DNA of 64,000 nt from Pseudomonas sp. Fl4BN1 (GTDB lineage Bacteria; Pseudomonadota; Gammaproteobacteria; Pseudomonadales; Pseudomonadaceae): contig NZ_JAAARM010000007.1 of the NCBI RefSeq assembly GCF_009908285.1, positions 1 through 64,000 on the forward strand. Direction: 5' to 3'. The notes under the pieces are model-generated. The model was not told the DNA's origin and did not search any database. It saw nothing but the letters and a program-made list of their open reading frames with translations. Shown in pieces: positions 41,506 through 51,090 of this stretch (within the stretch, counting starts at the first letter, position 1; each line of letters begins with the position of its first letter). The translations under genes were made by a program, and so were the position numbers.

Positions 41506-42537
41506 ATGGCCGTACTTCGCCTGACTACCCTGCACACCACGCAAGCGGTGCTGGACGCCTTTCGCGACAGCGAGGTGCCCGCCGAGGTACTGCTGGAGGG
41601 CAGTGGCATCCAGCTCGCGGACCTCGACCTGCCCAACAGCCTGATCAACATCAGCCAGGAAATGCGTGTGTTCAGCAACGCCGTAGCCTTGCGCCAGGAC
41701 TTGGGCCTGGTGCTCGGCCGCAATCTGCACATCTCGGCCTATGGCATGTTCGGCCTGACCCTGCTGACCAGTGCCACCCTGCGCGAGGGCTGGTCCCTGG
41801 CGCTGCGCTATCCGTTGCTGCTGGGCACCTTCTTCCGCCTCGACCTGGAGATCCGCGATGGCCTGGCCTGGCTCACCGCCGACCAGTACAGCGAAACCGA
41901 ACTGGAGGTGTTCAACACCGATTTCTGCATGTCGTCGTACCGGGTCACCTGCCAGGACCTGCTGGGCTGCAGCCTGCCGCTGCGCGAAGTGCACCTGGTG
42001 CATGGCCCGCAACCCTACCTGGACAGCTACGAACAGGCCTTCAATTGCCCGGTGCGCTTCAACGCCGAACGCAACGCCATCGGCTTCGACCTGGAATGGC
42101 TGGACCGGCGCCTGCCCCTGGCGGACCTGGTGACCCAGAACGACATGCTGCAACGCTGCATCCGTCTCAACGAGGAGCTCAGCGCGCGGCCGACCTGGAT
42201 CGATCAGGTACGGCGCATCCTCAATGAACAACTGCACGCAGTGCCGGACTTCGACAGCCTGGCGCGCCAGGTGCACTGCTCCCCCAGCACCCTGCGCCGG
42301 CGCCTGCGGGCCCAGGACACCAGCTATCAGCAGTTGCTGGACGAACTGCGCTACGCCCGTGCCCAGCAACTGCTGGGGCAGCACAGCCTGCCCATCTACC
42401 GCATCGCCGAAGCCCTGGGCTTCAAGGAGACCGCGAGTTTCCGCCATGCCTTCCTGCGCTGGAGCGGCGTCGCCCCAGGGCGCTTTCGGCAGTTGGCCGG
42501 GCAACTCGGCCCGCTCTCCGACTGTGCTGAAGAATGA
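41506..42537 (+). CDS. AraC-family regulator with arabinose-binding-type N-terminal domain
   Basis: A 343-residue regulator. The N-terminal part (about 15-200, for example LLEGSGIQLADLDLPNSLI) matches the Arabinose_bd domain found in OruR/ArgR-like and fatty-acid regulators. The C-terminal double helix-turn-helix starts near LARQVHCSPSTLRRRLRAQD and ends with IAEALGFKETASFRHAFLRW. ATG 41506 is preferred to a TTG four codons earlier. It probably controls the binding-protein and amidase genes downstream, upstream of which a palindrome lies. Confidence 0.8.
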   Translation: MAVLRLTTLHTTQAVLDAFRDSEVPAEVLLEGSGIQLADLDLPNSLINISQEMRVFSNAVALRQDLGLVLGRNLHISAYGMFGLTLLTSATLREGWSLALRYPLLLGTFFRLDLEIRDGLAWLTADQYSETELEVFNTDFCMSSYRVTCQDLLGCSLPLREVHLVHGPQPYLDSYEQAFNCPVRFNAERNAIGFDLEWLDRRLPLADLVTQNDMLQRCIRLNEELSARPTWIDQVRRILNEQLHAVPDFDSLARQVHCSPSTLRRRLRAQDTSYQQLLDELRYARAQQLLGQHSLPIYRIAEALGFKETASFRHAFLRWSGVAPGRFRQLAGQLGPLSDCAEE

Positions 42538-42601
42538 CGCTAAATATCCCCTATTGACCGTTGCCAACATTCTCTCTACCGGCCATCCGGCCAAGAATGA
42601 C

Positions 42602-42621
42602 TGATCAGAAAATTCTGATCA
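42602..42621. promoter_or_regulatory. Palindrome TGATCAGAA-AA-TTCTGATCA
   Basis: Nine-base perfect arms around AA lie 22 bases before the PotF-type start. They could be an operator that blocks or guides transcription of this gene. AraC proteins usually bind direct repeats, so another regulator may use it. Confidence 0.45.
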
Positions 42622-42642
42622 TTTCAGACATGGAGTTGTCGT

Positions 42643-43749
42643 ATGAAATCGCTGCACACCGTCCTTAGCCGCCTGGCCTTAGGCTTGGCCATGACTTGTT
42701 CCTACAGCGCCCTGGCCGCCCCCGAGCGCACGGTGAACATCTTCAACTGGTCGGAATACATTGCCCCCAACACCATCAAGGACTTCCAGGCAGGCAGCGG
42801 GATCAAGGTCAAATACGACATCTTCGAAAGCAATGAAGTCCTCGAGGCCAAGCTGCTCACGGGCAACAGCGGCTACGACGTGGTGGTGCCTTCCAGTGGT
42901 TTCGTCAGCAAGCAGATCAGCGCCGGCGCCTTCCAGCCCCTGGATCGCAAGCGACTGCCAAACTGGAAGAACCTCGACCCGGCGGTGATGAAGCTGCTGG
43001 AGCAGAGCGACCCCGGCAACCGCTACGTGATCCCCTACATGTGGGGCACCAACCTGATCGGCTACAACCGCGACAAGGTCCAGGAACTGCTGGGCACTGA
43101 TGCGCCGGTCAACAGTTGGGACCTGGTGTTCAAGGAAGAGAACCTGAAGAAGCTCAGCCAGTGCGGCGTGACCTTCCTCGATTCGCCAGCGGAAATGCTG
43201 CCCCTGGCCCTGCATTACCTGGGCCTGGACCCCAACAGCCAGAACCCCGAGGACTATCGCAAGGCCGAGGCCATGCTGCTCAAGCTGCGTCCCTATGTGC
43301 GCTACTTCCACGGTGCGAAGTGGATGGGCGATATCGCCAACGGCAACATCTGCGTGGCCGTGGGCTACTCCGGCGGCTTCCTGCAGGCTGCCAACCGCGC
43401 CAACGAAGCCAAGAACGGCGTGCACATCGAAATGCGCATTCCCAAGGAAGGCACCCTGGTGTGGATCGACACCGTGGCCATCCCCGCCGGTGCCAAGCAT
43501 GTGGACACCGCCCATGAGTTCCTCAATTACCTGATGGAGCCTGAAGTCATCGCTTCCGTCAGCAATTACGTTGGCTACCCCAACGGCGTCAAGGACTCCA
43601 AGCCGTTCATCCTGCAGTCGCTGCTGGACAACCCGGACCTGTTCCCCAGTGCCGAGACCATGACCCGCCTGTTCCCCCTGGCGCCGCTGCCGGCCAAGGC
43701 CGAACGCACCCGTACCCGCACCTGGGTCAAGGTCACCAGTGGGCGCTGA
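42643..43749 (+). CDS. Polyamine-type periplasmic binding protein (PotF/SpuD-like)
   Basis: A 368-residue solute-binding protein. The signal peptide ends near ALAA (residue 25); the mature start RTVNIFNWSEYIAPNTIKDF is typical of PotD/PotF/SpuD proteins. Conserved ligand-site landmarks include YDVVVPSSGFVSKQI, YMWGTNLIGYN and WMGDIANGNICVAVGYSG. No ABC permease or ATPase genes are nearby, so it must share a membrane complex encoded elsewhere or act as a sensor. GGAG precedes the ATG. Confidence 0.88.
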   Translation: MKSLHTVLSRLALGLAMTCSYSALAAPERTVNIFNWSEYIAPNTIKDFQAGSGIKVKYDIFESNEVLEAKLLTGNSGYDVVVPSSGFVSKQISAGAFQPLDRKRLPNWKNLDPAVMKLLEQSDPGNRYVIPYMWGTNLIGYNRDKVQELLGTDAPVNSWDLVFKEENLKKLSQCGVTFLDSPAEMLPLALHYLGLDPNSQNPEDYRKAEAMLLKLRPYVRYFHGAKWMGDIANGNICVAVGYSGGFLQAANRANEAKNGVHIEMRIPKEGTLVWIDTVAIPAGAKHVDTAHEFLNYLMEPEVIASVSNYVGYPNGVKDSKPFILQSLLDNPDLFPSAETMTRLFPLAPLPAKAERTRTRTWVKVTSGR

Positions 43750-43854
43750 GTCACTCACTCCGAAGGTTCTCCGGGCCGCCGCCAGCGGTGCGTCCGGAGA
43801 CTTTCCACGCCGGTGCGCAGCCCGCGCCCTGCGTCCTTGAAAGAAGACCCGTCC

Positions 43855-45312
43855 ATGTCGTTAGCCACCTCCAGCCATCCGGCCCTGCACCTGCTGTCCA
43901 TCGAGGCGTTGCTGCAAGGTTTTGCCACCCGGCAGTTCACTCCGGTGGACCTATTGCAAGCGCTGCTGGCCCAGATCGAACGCCACGAACCGCAGCTCAA
44001 TGCCCTGTGCGAGCGTCAGGACGCGGCAGCGCTGCTCGCCGCCCAAGCGTCCAGCGCACGCTGGGCGGCCGGGCAACCGCTGGGCCGGCTGGACGGTATT
44101 GCACTGCTGGTCAAGGACAACAGCGACATTCAAGGCTGGCAGACCCGCAGCGGCTCAAAGGCCCTGGCGGATCGACCGGCAATGAGCCGCGACACCAGCC
44201 TGGTGGCGCGGCTGCGCGAGGCTGGGGCAATTTTCATCGGCAAGACCACCCTGCCCGAGTTGGGTAGCACACCGTTGACCGACAGCCCACTGACCGGGAT
44301 CACCCGCAATCCGTGGAACCTCGCCCTGCATGCCGGTGGCAGCAGTGGCGGCAGTACCGCTGGCGTGGCCGCAGGTTACGCCCCGGCGGCCACCGGCAAC
44401 GATGCCGCAGGATCGATTCGCACCCCGGCCAGCTTTTGCGGAGTGATAGGTTTCAAGCCCAGCCATGGCCTGGTTTCCGCCTGCCCGAGCATCGACCCCG
44501 GAGGCATGGCCGCCGAAGGACCGATTGCCCGCCATGTGCGTGACATCGCCCTGCTGATGGAACTCCTCAGCGCCGACGAACCCGGCGAACCGTTTGCCCG
44601 GCCCCATGGGCCCAAGCAATTTCTGCAACACATCGAGGACGGTGTCAGCGGACTGCGCATCGCCTTCAGCGCCGACCTGGGCTACGCCGCCCATGTCGAC
44701 CCACAGATCGCCGCAGCCTGCCTGGCCGCTGCCCAGCACTTGCAACAGGCGGGCGCGATCCTGGTCCAGGCCTCGCCGGACATCGGCAACCCGGCACCGA
44801 ACTATCTGCGCGCCTGGCCGGTGGAAGTCGCCTGCGCGGTGGTCCAGGAAATTCCTGCCGAGCGCCGCCACCTGGTAGGGGATTTCCTCCAGCAGGCCCA
44901 GGTCCGGGCGCGCCAGCTCAATGCCCTGGATTACGCCTGCGCAGTACAGGAGCGGCATCAGGTCGCGCACAAGCTGCATGATTTTCTCTGCGATTACGAC
45001 CTGCTATTGACCCCCACCGCGGTGATCGAGCCGTTCGCCGTCGAGCGCCTGAGCTCACCTGACTGGCCGAGTGAAATCAGCGCAATGTGGCAGCCGACCA
45101 CCTTCCCGTTCAACTTCAGCCGCCAGCCGGCGCTGAGCATGCCCTGCGGCCTGAGCGCTGGCGGATTGCCCATCGGCCTGCAGATCGTCGCCCGCTTCGA
45201 CCGCGATGAGTTAGTGCTGCGCGCCGCCCGAACCCTGGAAAAACTGTTGCCCGAAGGCGTGTTCGCGCACCCCGCCGGGCTGCTTGACGCACCATCGGCG
45301 TCAACCCGCTAG
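43855..45312 (+). CDS. Amidase (amidase signature family)
   Basis: A 485-residue amidase with the Ser-cisSer-Lys triad: K87 (LLVKDNSDI), cis-Ser at about 163 (HAGGSSGGSTAG) and nucleophile S187 (DAAGSIRTPAS). The C-terminal part is complete (NFSRQPALSMPCGLSAGGLP). Paired with the polyamine-type binding protein upstream, it may hydrolyse an imported amide, but the substrate is not set by sequence. ATG 43855 begins the family alignment. Confidence 0.85.
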   Translation: MSLATSSHPALHLLSIEALLQGFATRQFTPVDLLQALLAQIERHEPQLNALCERQDAAALLAAQASSARWAAGQPLGRLDGIALLVKDNSDIQGWQTRSGSKALADRPAMSRDTSLVARLREAGAIFIGKTTLPELGSTPLTDSPLTGITRNPWNLALHAGGSSGGSTAGVAAGYAPAATGNDAAGSIRTPASFCGVIGFKPSHGLVSACPSIDPGGMAAEGPIARHVRDIALLMELLSADEPGEPFARPHGPKQFLQHIEDGVSGLRIAFSADLGYAAHVDPQIAAACLAAAQHLQQAGAILVQASPDIGNPAPNYLRAWPVEVACAVVQEIPAERRHLVGDFLQQAQVRARQLNALDYACAVQERHQVAHKLHDFLCDYDLLLTPTAVIEPFAVERLSSPDWPSEISAMWQPTTFPFNFSRQPALSMPCGLSAGGLPIGLQIVARFDRDELVLRAARTLEKLLPEGVFAHPAGLLDAPSASTR

Positions 45313-45377
45313 ACCCGTACAGAACAACCCGCTGACGCCGCTGAGACGGCATCGCTACAAGGACAAGGAGGTGGACC

Positions 45378-45707
45378 ATGGACTATTCAAGCAGTTGGTA
45401 TCAAGACACCCAATTCGACCACGACATCTACGTGATGCTCATTCGTGAGCCGAGCTCGCCAAGCCTTGACCCGCACCAATCCGGCTCCAGCTACAGCTAT
45501 GTCGGCCGCCTTACCGGCCGCGGCCAGCACCCGTGCTTTTCGCTGCACTTCGCCTGCCCGCCTTATGGCAATGACTACACCAGCACCGAGGCCGCGCTGC
45601 AGGCCGGCCTGGCCCACGGCCGGGCACTGATCGAACACTGGCGCACCCGTGGCCGCAAGCCGCCGGCGCGTACCGCCGAGCTGGCCCTTTCCAGCTACAG
45701 CAACTGA
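45378..45707 (+). CDS. Hypothetical protein, 109 residues
   Basis: A small soluble protein (MDYSSSWYQDTQFDHDIYVM..., later CPPYGNDYTSTEAALQAGLA). AAGGAGG precedes the ATG at a good distance. It is probably the last gene after the amidase, 65 bases downstream. No domain is recognised. Confidence 0.55.
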   Translation: MDYSSSWYQDTQFDHDIYVMLIREPSSPSLDPHQSGSSYSYVGRLTGRGQHPCFSLHFACPPYGNDYTSTEAALQAGLAHGRALIEHWRTRGRKPPARTAELALSSYSN

Positions 45708-45822
45708 GCGCCCGCCAGCCGAGCCCGCGCAACTGCAACCAGATCACTGGGCCTTGGTGATCGATACACGCCCTGAGCACGCCACGCGCACGCCCTGACG
45801 CAGCCAATGTCTGCGCCAGTGG

Positions 45823-46254
45823 CTACAGCGGGCGCAAGCGTTCCAGGTAGTCGATGGCCTCACGGTATTTTTCCAGCCGCTGCAGGTCGCTCGCGCCGGG
45901 CGCGGCAATGCGCGACAGATCACTGTTTTCCGCCAGGTCCGCCAGCTTCACCCGGCGCGCCAACGGGTTCTGCCCAGCACGACGGATAAAGGCTGGATAA
46001 TCCTCACCCGCGGTCTTGGTCAACGCCGCCAGCGCACGCAGTACCTGGTCACTGAAGCCCTCGCTACGCAATTCTTCCAGGGTCACCGGGCTGTCTTCGA
46101 TGACATCGTGGAGCACCGCAACGATGCGTTCTTCAGGCGCCGACAAGCGCAGCATGACTCGCAGCGGATGCAGGATGTAGGGCGCGCCGCCCTTGTCGAC
46201 TTGCCCGGCATGGGCTTGGGCGGCAATCGCGATAGCCCGTTCCAGGCTGCTCAT
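45823..46254 (-). CDS. HD-domain (p)ppGpp hydrolase-like protein (MESH1 type)
   Basis: A 143-residue single HD domain: AIAAQAHAGQVDKGGAPYIL, HPLRV, VAVLHDVIED (HD pair) and RVKLADLAENSDLSR. This is the order of the SpoT/MESH1-type hydrolase domain, without synthetase or TGS domains. It may degrade (p)ppGpp or another nucleotide. The motif RVKLADLAENSD closely matches the RxKxxDxxdN pattern of active hydrolases. Confidence 0.8.
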   Translation of the reverse strand: MSSLERAIAIAAQAHAGQVDKGGAPYILHPLRVMLRLSAPEERIVAVLHDVIEDSPVTLEELRSEGFSDQVLRALAALTKTAGEDYPAFIRRAGQNPLARRVKLADLAENSDLSRIAAPGASDLQRLEKYREAIDYLERLRPL

Positions 46255-46364
46255 TGCCCGGTACTCCGGACGTCGGTTGAGATGACAATGGTCTGCATGT
46301 TCGCTCTCGGCAGGAAAAATACCGCGACCATACTAACCGCCCCGCTCTTGCCGTCGCAGCCCCT

Positions 46365-47177
46365 TCAAGCCAGCGACAGCAGACGCTGGGCCCGCAGCAA
46401 CACCGGCGCATCGACCATCTGCCCATCGACCTGATACGCGCCAACCCCGGTGCGCCCGCCCGCCACCACCCGCCTGGCCCAAGCCAGTTCCTCGGGGCTC
46501 GGAGCCAGGGCCTGGTGGATCACCGGCACCTGCCGTGGGTGGATGCACAGGGCACCGGCAAACCCCATCGCATAGGCATGCCGGATCGAGGCCGCCAGGC
46601 CTTCGAGGTCGTCGATCCCCGGGTGCACACCATCCAGCGGTGCCAGCAGCCCCGCCGCCCGGGAGTGCAGGATCAGCGCCAGGCGTGCCTGGTCCAGCGC
46701 GAACTGCGCGGCCGCAGAACCGCTGCTGAGATTGAGGTCCAGGGCCAGGTCCAGGCCGCCGAAGGACAAGCGCTGGACCCCATCAGCCCTGGCGATCTCG
46801 GCCAGCGCCAACAAGCCCCGGGCACTCTCGATGATCGGCCAGACCCACTTGCCAGTGGCGGCCACCCGGGCGACCTGGGCGGCGCTTTCGACTTTCGGCA
46901 GGAGGATACCCACCACGCCGGGATGGCGCGTGCAGAAATCCAGATCGGCCACATGCTCAGAGTGTTCCGCAGCGTTGATCCGTACCCAGGTCCGGGCTGA
47001 CGGCTGCTGCTCGAGAAACTGCGCCAGATGTTCCCGGGCCTGGACCTTAAGGGGCTCTTCAACCGCGTCCTCGAAGTCGACGATCACCGCATCGGCGCCG
47101 CTGGCCAAGGCCTTGGCAAAGCGCTCGGGACGGCTGCCGGGGACGAACAGCGCGGAGCGGACAATGGAGGTGGACAT
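46365..47177 (-). CDS. ccl: (S)-citramalyl-CoA lyase, CitE/HpcH family
   Basis: A 270-residue CitE-like lyase (VRSALFVPGSRPERFAKALA, DFEDAVEEP, LLPKVESAAQVARVA, PIIESARGLLAL, SFGGLDLALDLN). The metal-binding Glu/Asp and the active-site Arg regions are present. By gene order with ict and ich it should cleave citramalyl-CoA to acetyl-CoA and pyruvate, the last step of itaconate breakdown. This matches PA0883 of P. aeruginosa. Its start lies 117 bases after the stop of the ict gene. Confidence 0.8.
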   Translation of the reverse strand: MSTSIVRSALFVPGSRPERFAKALASGADAVIVDFEDAVEEPLKVQAREHLAQFLEQQPSARTWVRINAAEHSEHVADLDFCTRHPGVVGILLPKVESAAQVARVAATGKWVWPIIESARGLLALAEIARADGVQRLSFGGLDLALDLNLSSGSAAAQFALDQARLALILHSRAAGLLAPLDGVHPGIDDLEGLAASIRHAYAMGFAGALCIHPRQVPVIHQALAPSPEELAWARRVVAGGRTGVGAYQVDGQMVDAPVLLRAQRLLSLA

Positions 47178-47293
47178 GTTCGATTCCTTGTTATCAATAA
47201 GCGGATCAGCGCAAACACCGTGGGAGCAGGCAAGTGGCGTCCGGTGGATGCAGGCGCTTTGGCGGCCTTCTTCATAGGCAAGCCAACGCCGGG

Positions 47294-48499
47294 TCAGACC
47301 ACACCGCCGGCGCGCAACTGCTGGATGCGCTCCTCTGTCAGGCCCAGTTGGTCAAGAATCGCCGCGCTGTGCTGGCCCAGCGCCGGGACTGCATCCATGC
47401 GCGGAACAAAGGCGCTGTTACGTGCCGGAGGCAGCAGTGCTGGCAACCTGCCTGCCGGGCTGTCCACCTGGCGCCAGGCATCCCGGGCCGTCAGTTGCGG
47501 GTGCTGCCACACGCCCTGCATGTCATTGACCCGGGCGTTGGCAATCTGCGCCTGGTCCAGCCGGGCAATCACCTGGCTGACGCTCAGACGAGCAAAATGT
47601 TCGACGATGATCTGGCGCAATGCCTCGCGGTTAGCCGAGCGCAGGAAGTTGGCACTGAAGCGCGGGTCAGTCGTCAGCGCCGGCAGCGCCAGGACCTTGT
47701 CACAGAACGCCGCCCATTCACGTTCGTTCTGCAGGCCGAGCATCACCGTGCCGCCGTCACCGGCGGGAAACGGACCGTAGGGGTAAATCGTCGAATGGGC
47801 AGCGCCGGCCCGGGGTGGCGGTTCGGCGCCGTCGAAGGCGTAGTACATCGGGTAGCCCATCCACTCCACCAGGCTTTCGAGCATGCTGATGTCGATCCGG
47901 CTGCCCAGGCCGGTCCGGCCCCGCAGCAGCAGGGCCGAAAGAATCCCGCTGTAGGCGTACATGCCAGCGGCGATGTCAGCGATGGAGCAGCCGGCCTTGG
48001 CCATTTGCTCATCCCCCGGGCCGCCGGTCACCGAAAGAAAACCGCCTTCGCTCTGGATCAGCAGGTCGTAGGCCTTTTTCTTTTCATAAGGACCGCCCTC
48101 GCCGTAGCCGGAAATATCGCAGACGATCAGCCGGGGAAAACGCTCGTGCAACGCTTCGAAGGACAACCCCATGCGCGCCGCCGCGCCCGGTGCGAGGTTC
48201 TGCACCAGGACGTCGGCCTCGGCCAGCAAGCTGTCCAGCAGGCCTTCGGCTTCGGGCTGCTTGAGGTCCAGGGTCAGGCTTTCCTTGGAGCGGTTGGTCC
48301 AGACGAAGTGCGATGCCAGGCCCTTGACTCGCTGGTCGTAACCCCGGGCAAAGTCGCCGCTGCCGGGGCGCTCGACCTTGATCACCCGGGCGCCGAGATC
48401 CGCCAGTTGGCGGGTGCAGAACGGCGCGGCAATCGCGTGTTCCAGGCTGACCACGGTGATGCCGTCCAACGGCCGGGGCTGTGCTGTGTCGTGTGTCAT
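47294..48499 (-). CDS. ict: Itaconate CoA-transferase, CaiB/BaiF family
   Basis: A 401-residue class III CoA-transferase: PLDGITVVSLEHAIAAPFCT, LADLGARVIKVERPGSGDFA, NRSKESLTLDLK and the catalytic Asp in KKKAYDLLIQSEGGF. In the ich-ict-ccl set it transfers CoA from succinyl-CoA to itaconate (P. aeruginosa PA0882). Mesaconate or another C5 acid cannot be excluded. ATG 48499 follows the PrpD-type gene by 33 bases, in one operon. Confidence 0.82.
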   Translation of the reverse strand: MTHDTAQPRPLDGITVVSLEHAIAAPFCTRQLADLGARVIKVERPGSGDFARGYDQRVKGLASHFVWTNRSKESLTLDLKQPEAEGLLDSLLAEADVLVQNLAPGAAARMGLSFEALHERFPRLIVCDISGYGEGGPYEKKKAYDLLIQSEGGFLSVTGGPGDEQMAKAGCSIADIAAGMYAYSGILSALLLRGRTGLGSRIDISMLESLVEWMGYPMYYAFDGAEPPPRAGAAHSTIYPYGPFPAGDGGTVMLGLQNEREWAAFCDKVLALPALTTDPRFSANFLRSANREALRQIIVEHFARLSVSQVIARLDQAQIANARVNDMQGVWQHPQLTARDAWRQVDSPAGRLPALLPPARNSAFVPRMDAVPALGQHSAAILDQLGLTEERIQQLRAGGVV

Positions 48500-48532
48500 G
48501 TGCAGTCCTCGCCCTGAATCGAAACAGGGAGT

Positions 48533-49882
48533 TCAGAGCAGTGAATTGAGCTTGGCCACATCGCGCAGCGCCCAGACCCGGCGGATCAACGCAGCGCCTT
48601 GCTGCGCGGTACGCGCCCCGGAGAACTGCAGCAGGCGCTGGAACTTGTCCTCCAGTTCGGCCCGGGACAGGCCATTGCCCGGATCGCCCCTGGGTTCGTC
48701 GATGGCCCCGTGCAAGGTCCGGCCGTCCAGGCACCGCACCTCGACCCGGCCCAGCCAGAGCTTGGGATAGGCGGCGTCCACCTCGGGGTCCAGCTGCATC
48801 GTCACCCGGTCGCGAAACATCGCCACCTGCGGGTCCGTCAGGGCCCACTGCTGGAACTCCGGCAGCCCGGCCTTGCCATGCACTGCGATCAGGCCAAGCA
48901 CGGTGCCCATGGAAAACTTGGCCTGGTGCACGGTCTGCGGCACCCGGACCCGGCCCAGTACATCGAGCGCGCCCTGGTGCACCCGGGCCTGTACCCGGGC
49001 AATCTGCCGATGCGCCAAGCCCTCACGCTGCATCAGGGCCAGCAAGGCATCGGCGGCGGGATGGGTGTGACGGCAAGAAGCGTGGAACTTGAACGAGGTC
49101 TCCAGCAGCGCCCAGCGACTGCCGAGACGGTCGCTCAGGTACTTCGGCTCGGCATCGCTGGACATGCCCGCGGCCATGCCCTGCGGGCCTTCGAGAATGT
49201 TGCGCGCACCGCTGAGGCCGTCCCGGGTCAGGTAGGCGGCGAGCAAGCCGTCGGCCGCGGCCTTGGCGCTGTGCAATTGCTTGGAGTCGGCGGCGTCGCG
49301 CAGGAACTCCCAGAGCCCGGCGGCCTGGGTGCCGGCGCTGCCCAGCAGGTTGATGAACTGCTCGGTGTCGAAGTCCATCAGTTTGCCCACGGCCACGGCG
49401 GCAGCCAGGGTGCCGACGGTGGCCGTGGTGTGGAAGATCCGATAGTGGGAACGACCCAGGAACTCACCGATGCGAATCCCCGCCTCATAACCGGCGACCG
49501 CCGCCAGCAACAGCTCGCGGCCAGACCGGCCCAGGTCCTGGGCCGCCGCCAGCGCCGCCGGAAACACCACCGTGGCCGGGTGCAGCACGGAACTGTTGTG
49601 CAGGTCGTCCTGTTCCACCAGATGGGATGAGGCCGCGTTCACCAGGGCCGCAAAGTAGGCTGAACTGCGGCTGTCATTGACCAGGATTTGCGCGGGGCCG
49701 TCCGCCGGCCCCATGTGCCGGGCATAAGCCTCGAACAGCGGAATCGGATGGGCACCCTGGGCTGCCAGGGCCGAACCCAGCCAGTCGAGGAACAGCTCCT
49801 CGGTCCGCAGCAGCACCTGTTCGGGCACATCGTCGTAGCGCAGGCCGGCAAGGAACCCGGCCAGTTCATGGGTATGGCTCAT
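48533..49882 (-). CDS. MmgE/PrpD family protein
   Basis: A 449-residue member of the MmgE/PrpD (2-methylcitrate dehydratase / cis-aconitate decarboxylase-like) fold: ELFLDWLGSALAAQGAHPIP, LVEQDDLHNSSVLHPATVVF, KFHASCRHTHPAADALLALM. An equivalent gene (PA0881) lies in the P. aeruginosa itaconate cluster, where its role is not settled. It could interconvert unsaturated tricarboxylic or C5 acids upstream of itaconate. It sits ten bases after the acyl-CoA dehydrogenase gene. Confidence 0.82.
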   Translation of the reverse strand: MSHTHELAGFLAGLRYDDVPEQVLLRTEELFLDWLGSALAAQGAHPIPLFEAYARHMGPADGPAQILVNDSRSSAYFAALVNAASSHLVEQDDLHNSSVLHPATVVFPAALAAAQDLGRSGRELLLAAVAGYEAGIRIGEFLGRSHYRIFHTTATVGTLAAAVAVGKLMDFDTEQFINLLGSAGTQAAGLWEFLRDAADSKQLHSAKAAADGLLAAYLTRDGLSGARNILEGPQGMAAGMSSDAEPKYLSDRLGSRWALLETSFKFHASCRHTHPAADALLALMQREGLAHRQIARVQARVHQGALDVLGRVRVPQTVHQAKFSMGTVLGLIAVHGKAGLPEFQQWALTDPQVAMFRDRVTMQLDPEVDAAYPKLWLGRVEVRCLDGRTLHGAIDEPRGDPGNGLSRAELEDKFQRLLQFSGARTAQQGAALIRRVWALRDVAKLNSLL

Positions 49883-49892
49883 GGGGGGTTCC

Positions 49893-51059
49893 TCAGAAAC
49901 TGCGGGGCAATTCCAACAGATGCTCGGCGACGTAGGACAGGATCAGGTTGGTGGAGATCGGCGCCACCTGGTACAGCCGGGTCTCGCGGAACTTGCGCTC
50001 GATATCGTATTCGCAGGCGAAACCAAAGCCGCCGTGGGTTTGCAGGCAGGCATTGGCTGCTTCCCAGGAGGCCTTGGCCGCCAGGTACTTGGCCATGTTG
50101 GCGCTGGCCCCCGCGTGGCGTCCGCTGTCGTACTCCTCGCAGGCGCGCCAACGCATCAGGTCGGCGGCCTCAATCTCGACATGAGCCTCGGCGATGGGGA
50201 ACTGCACCCCCTGGTTCTGCCCGATGGGCCGGCCGAACACCACTCGGTCGCGGGCGTAGGCGCTGGCCTTTTCAATGAACCAGCGACCGTCGCCGATGCA
50301 CTCGGCGGCGATCAGCGTGCGCTCGGCATTGAGGCCGTCGAGGATGTACTTGAAGCCCTGCCCCTGCTCGCCGATCAAGCTGTCGGCAGGCAGCTCCAGG
50401 TTGTCGAAGAACAACTCGTTGGTCTCGTGATTGACCATGTTGGCAATCGGTTGCACGGTCAGGCCGTTGCCGATGGCGTCACGCAGGTCCACCAGGAAGA
50501 TCGACATACCCTCGGACTTCTTCTTGACCTCGGCCAGCGGCGTGGTACGGGCCAGGAGGATCATCAGGTCGGAATGCTGGACCCGGGAGATCCAAACCTT
50601 CTGGCCGTTGATCACGTACTTGTCGCCGCGCTTGTGTGCGGTGGTCTTGATCTTGGTGGTGTCGGTGCCGGTGCTGGGCTCAGTCACGCCCATCGATTGC
50701 AGGCGCAGTTCGCCACTGGCGAGTTTCGGCAGGTAGTAGCTTTTCTGCGCGTCGCTGCCATGGCGCAGCAGGGTGAACAGGTTGTACATCTGCCCGTGGA
50801 CGGTGCCGGAATTGCCACCGCAACGGTTGACCTCCTCCAGGATCACCGACGCCTCAGCCAGGCCCAGGCCGGAGCCACCGTACTCCAGCGGGATCATTGC
50901 CGACAGCCAGCCGGCCGCGGTCAGCGCCTTGACGAAGGCCTCCGGGAAACCCTTGCGTTCGTCGATGCCGCGCCAGTAGGCGGCATCGAACTCGGCGCAC
51001 AGCGCGCGCACGCCTTCACGTATGGCATTGAGTGCTTCAGTGTCATGGGGGGGCATCAA
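49893..51059 (-). CDS. Acyl-CoA dehydrogenase of the itaconate operon
   Basis: A 388-residue FAD-dependent acyl-CoA dehydrogenase: MIPLEYGGSGLGLAEASVIL, MGVTEPSTGTDTTKIKTTA, VINGQKVWIS and QTHGGFGFACEYDIERKFRE are the standard landmarks. Its P. aeruginosa counterpart is PA0879. The core three-enzyme itaconate route does not need an oxidation, so it may feed in a related saturated acid. It lies 31 bases downstream of ich. Confidence 0.82.
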   Translation of the reverse strand: MMPPHDTEALNAIREGVRALCAEFDAAYWRGIDERKGFPEAFVKALTAAGWLSAMIPLEYGGSGLGLAEASVILEEVNRCGGNSGTVHGQMYNLFTLLRHGSDAQKSYYLPKLASGELRLQSMGVTEPSTGTDTTKIKTTAHKRGDKYVINGQKVWISRVQHSDLMILLARTTPLAEVKKKSEGMSIFLVDLRDAIGNGLTVQPIANMVNHETNELFFDNLELPADSLIGEQGQGFKYILDGLNAERTLIAAECIGDGRWFIEKASAYARDRVVFGRPIGQNQGVQFPIAEAHVEIEAADLMRWRACEEYDSGRHAGASANMAKYLAAKASWEAANACLQTHGGFGFACEYDIERKFRETRLYQVAPISTNLILSYVAEHLLELPRSF

Positions 51060-51090
51060 TAGGCTCTCCGCCTGGGGTTATTGTTGGAAT

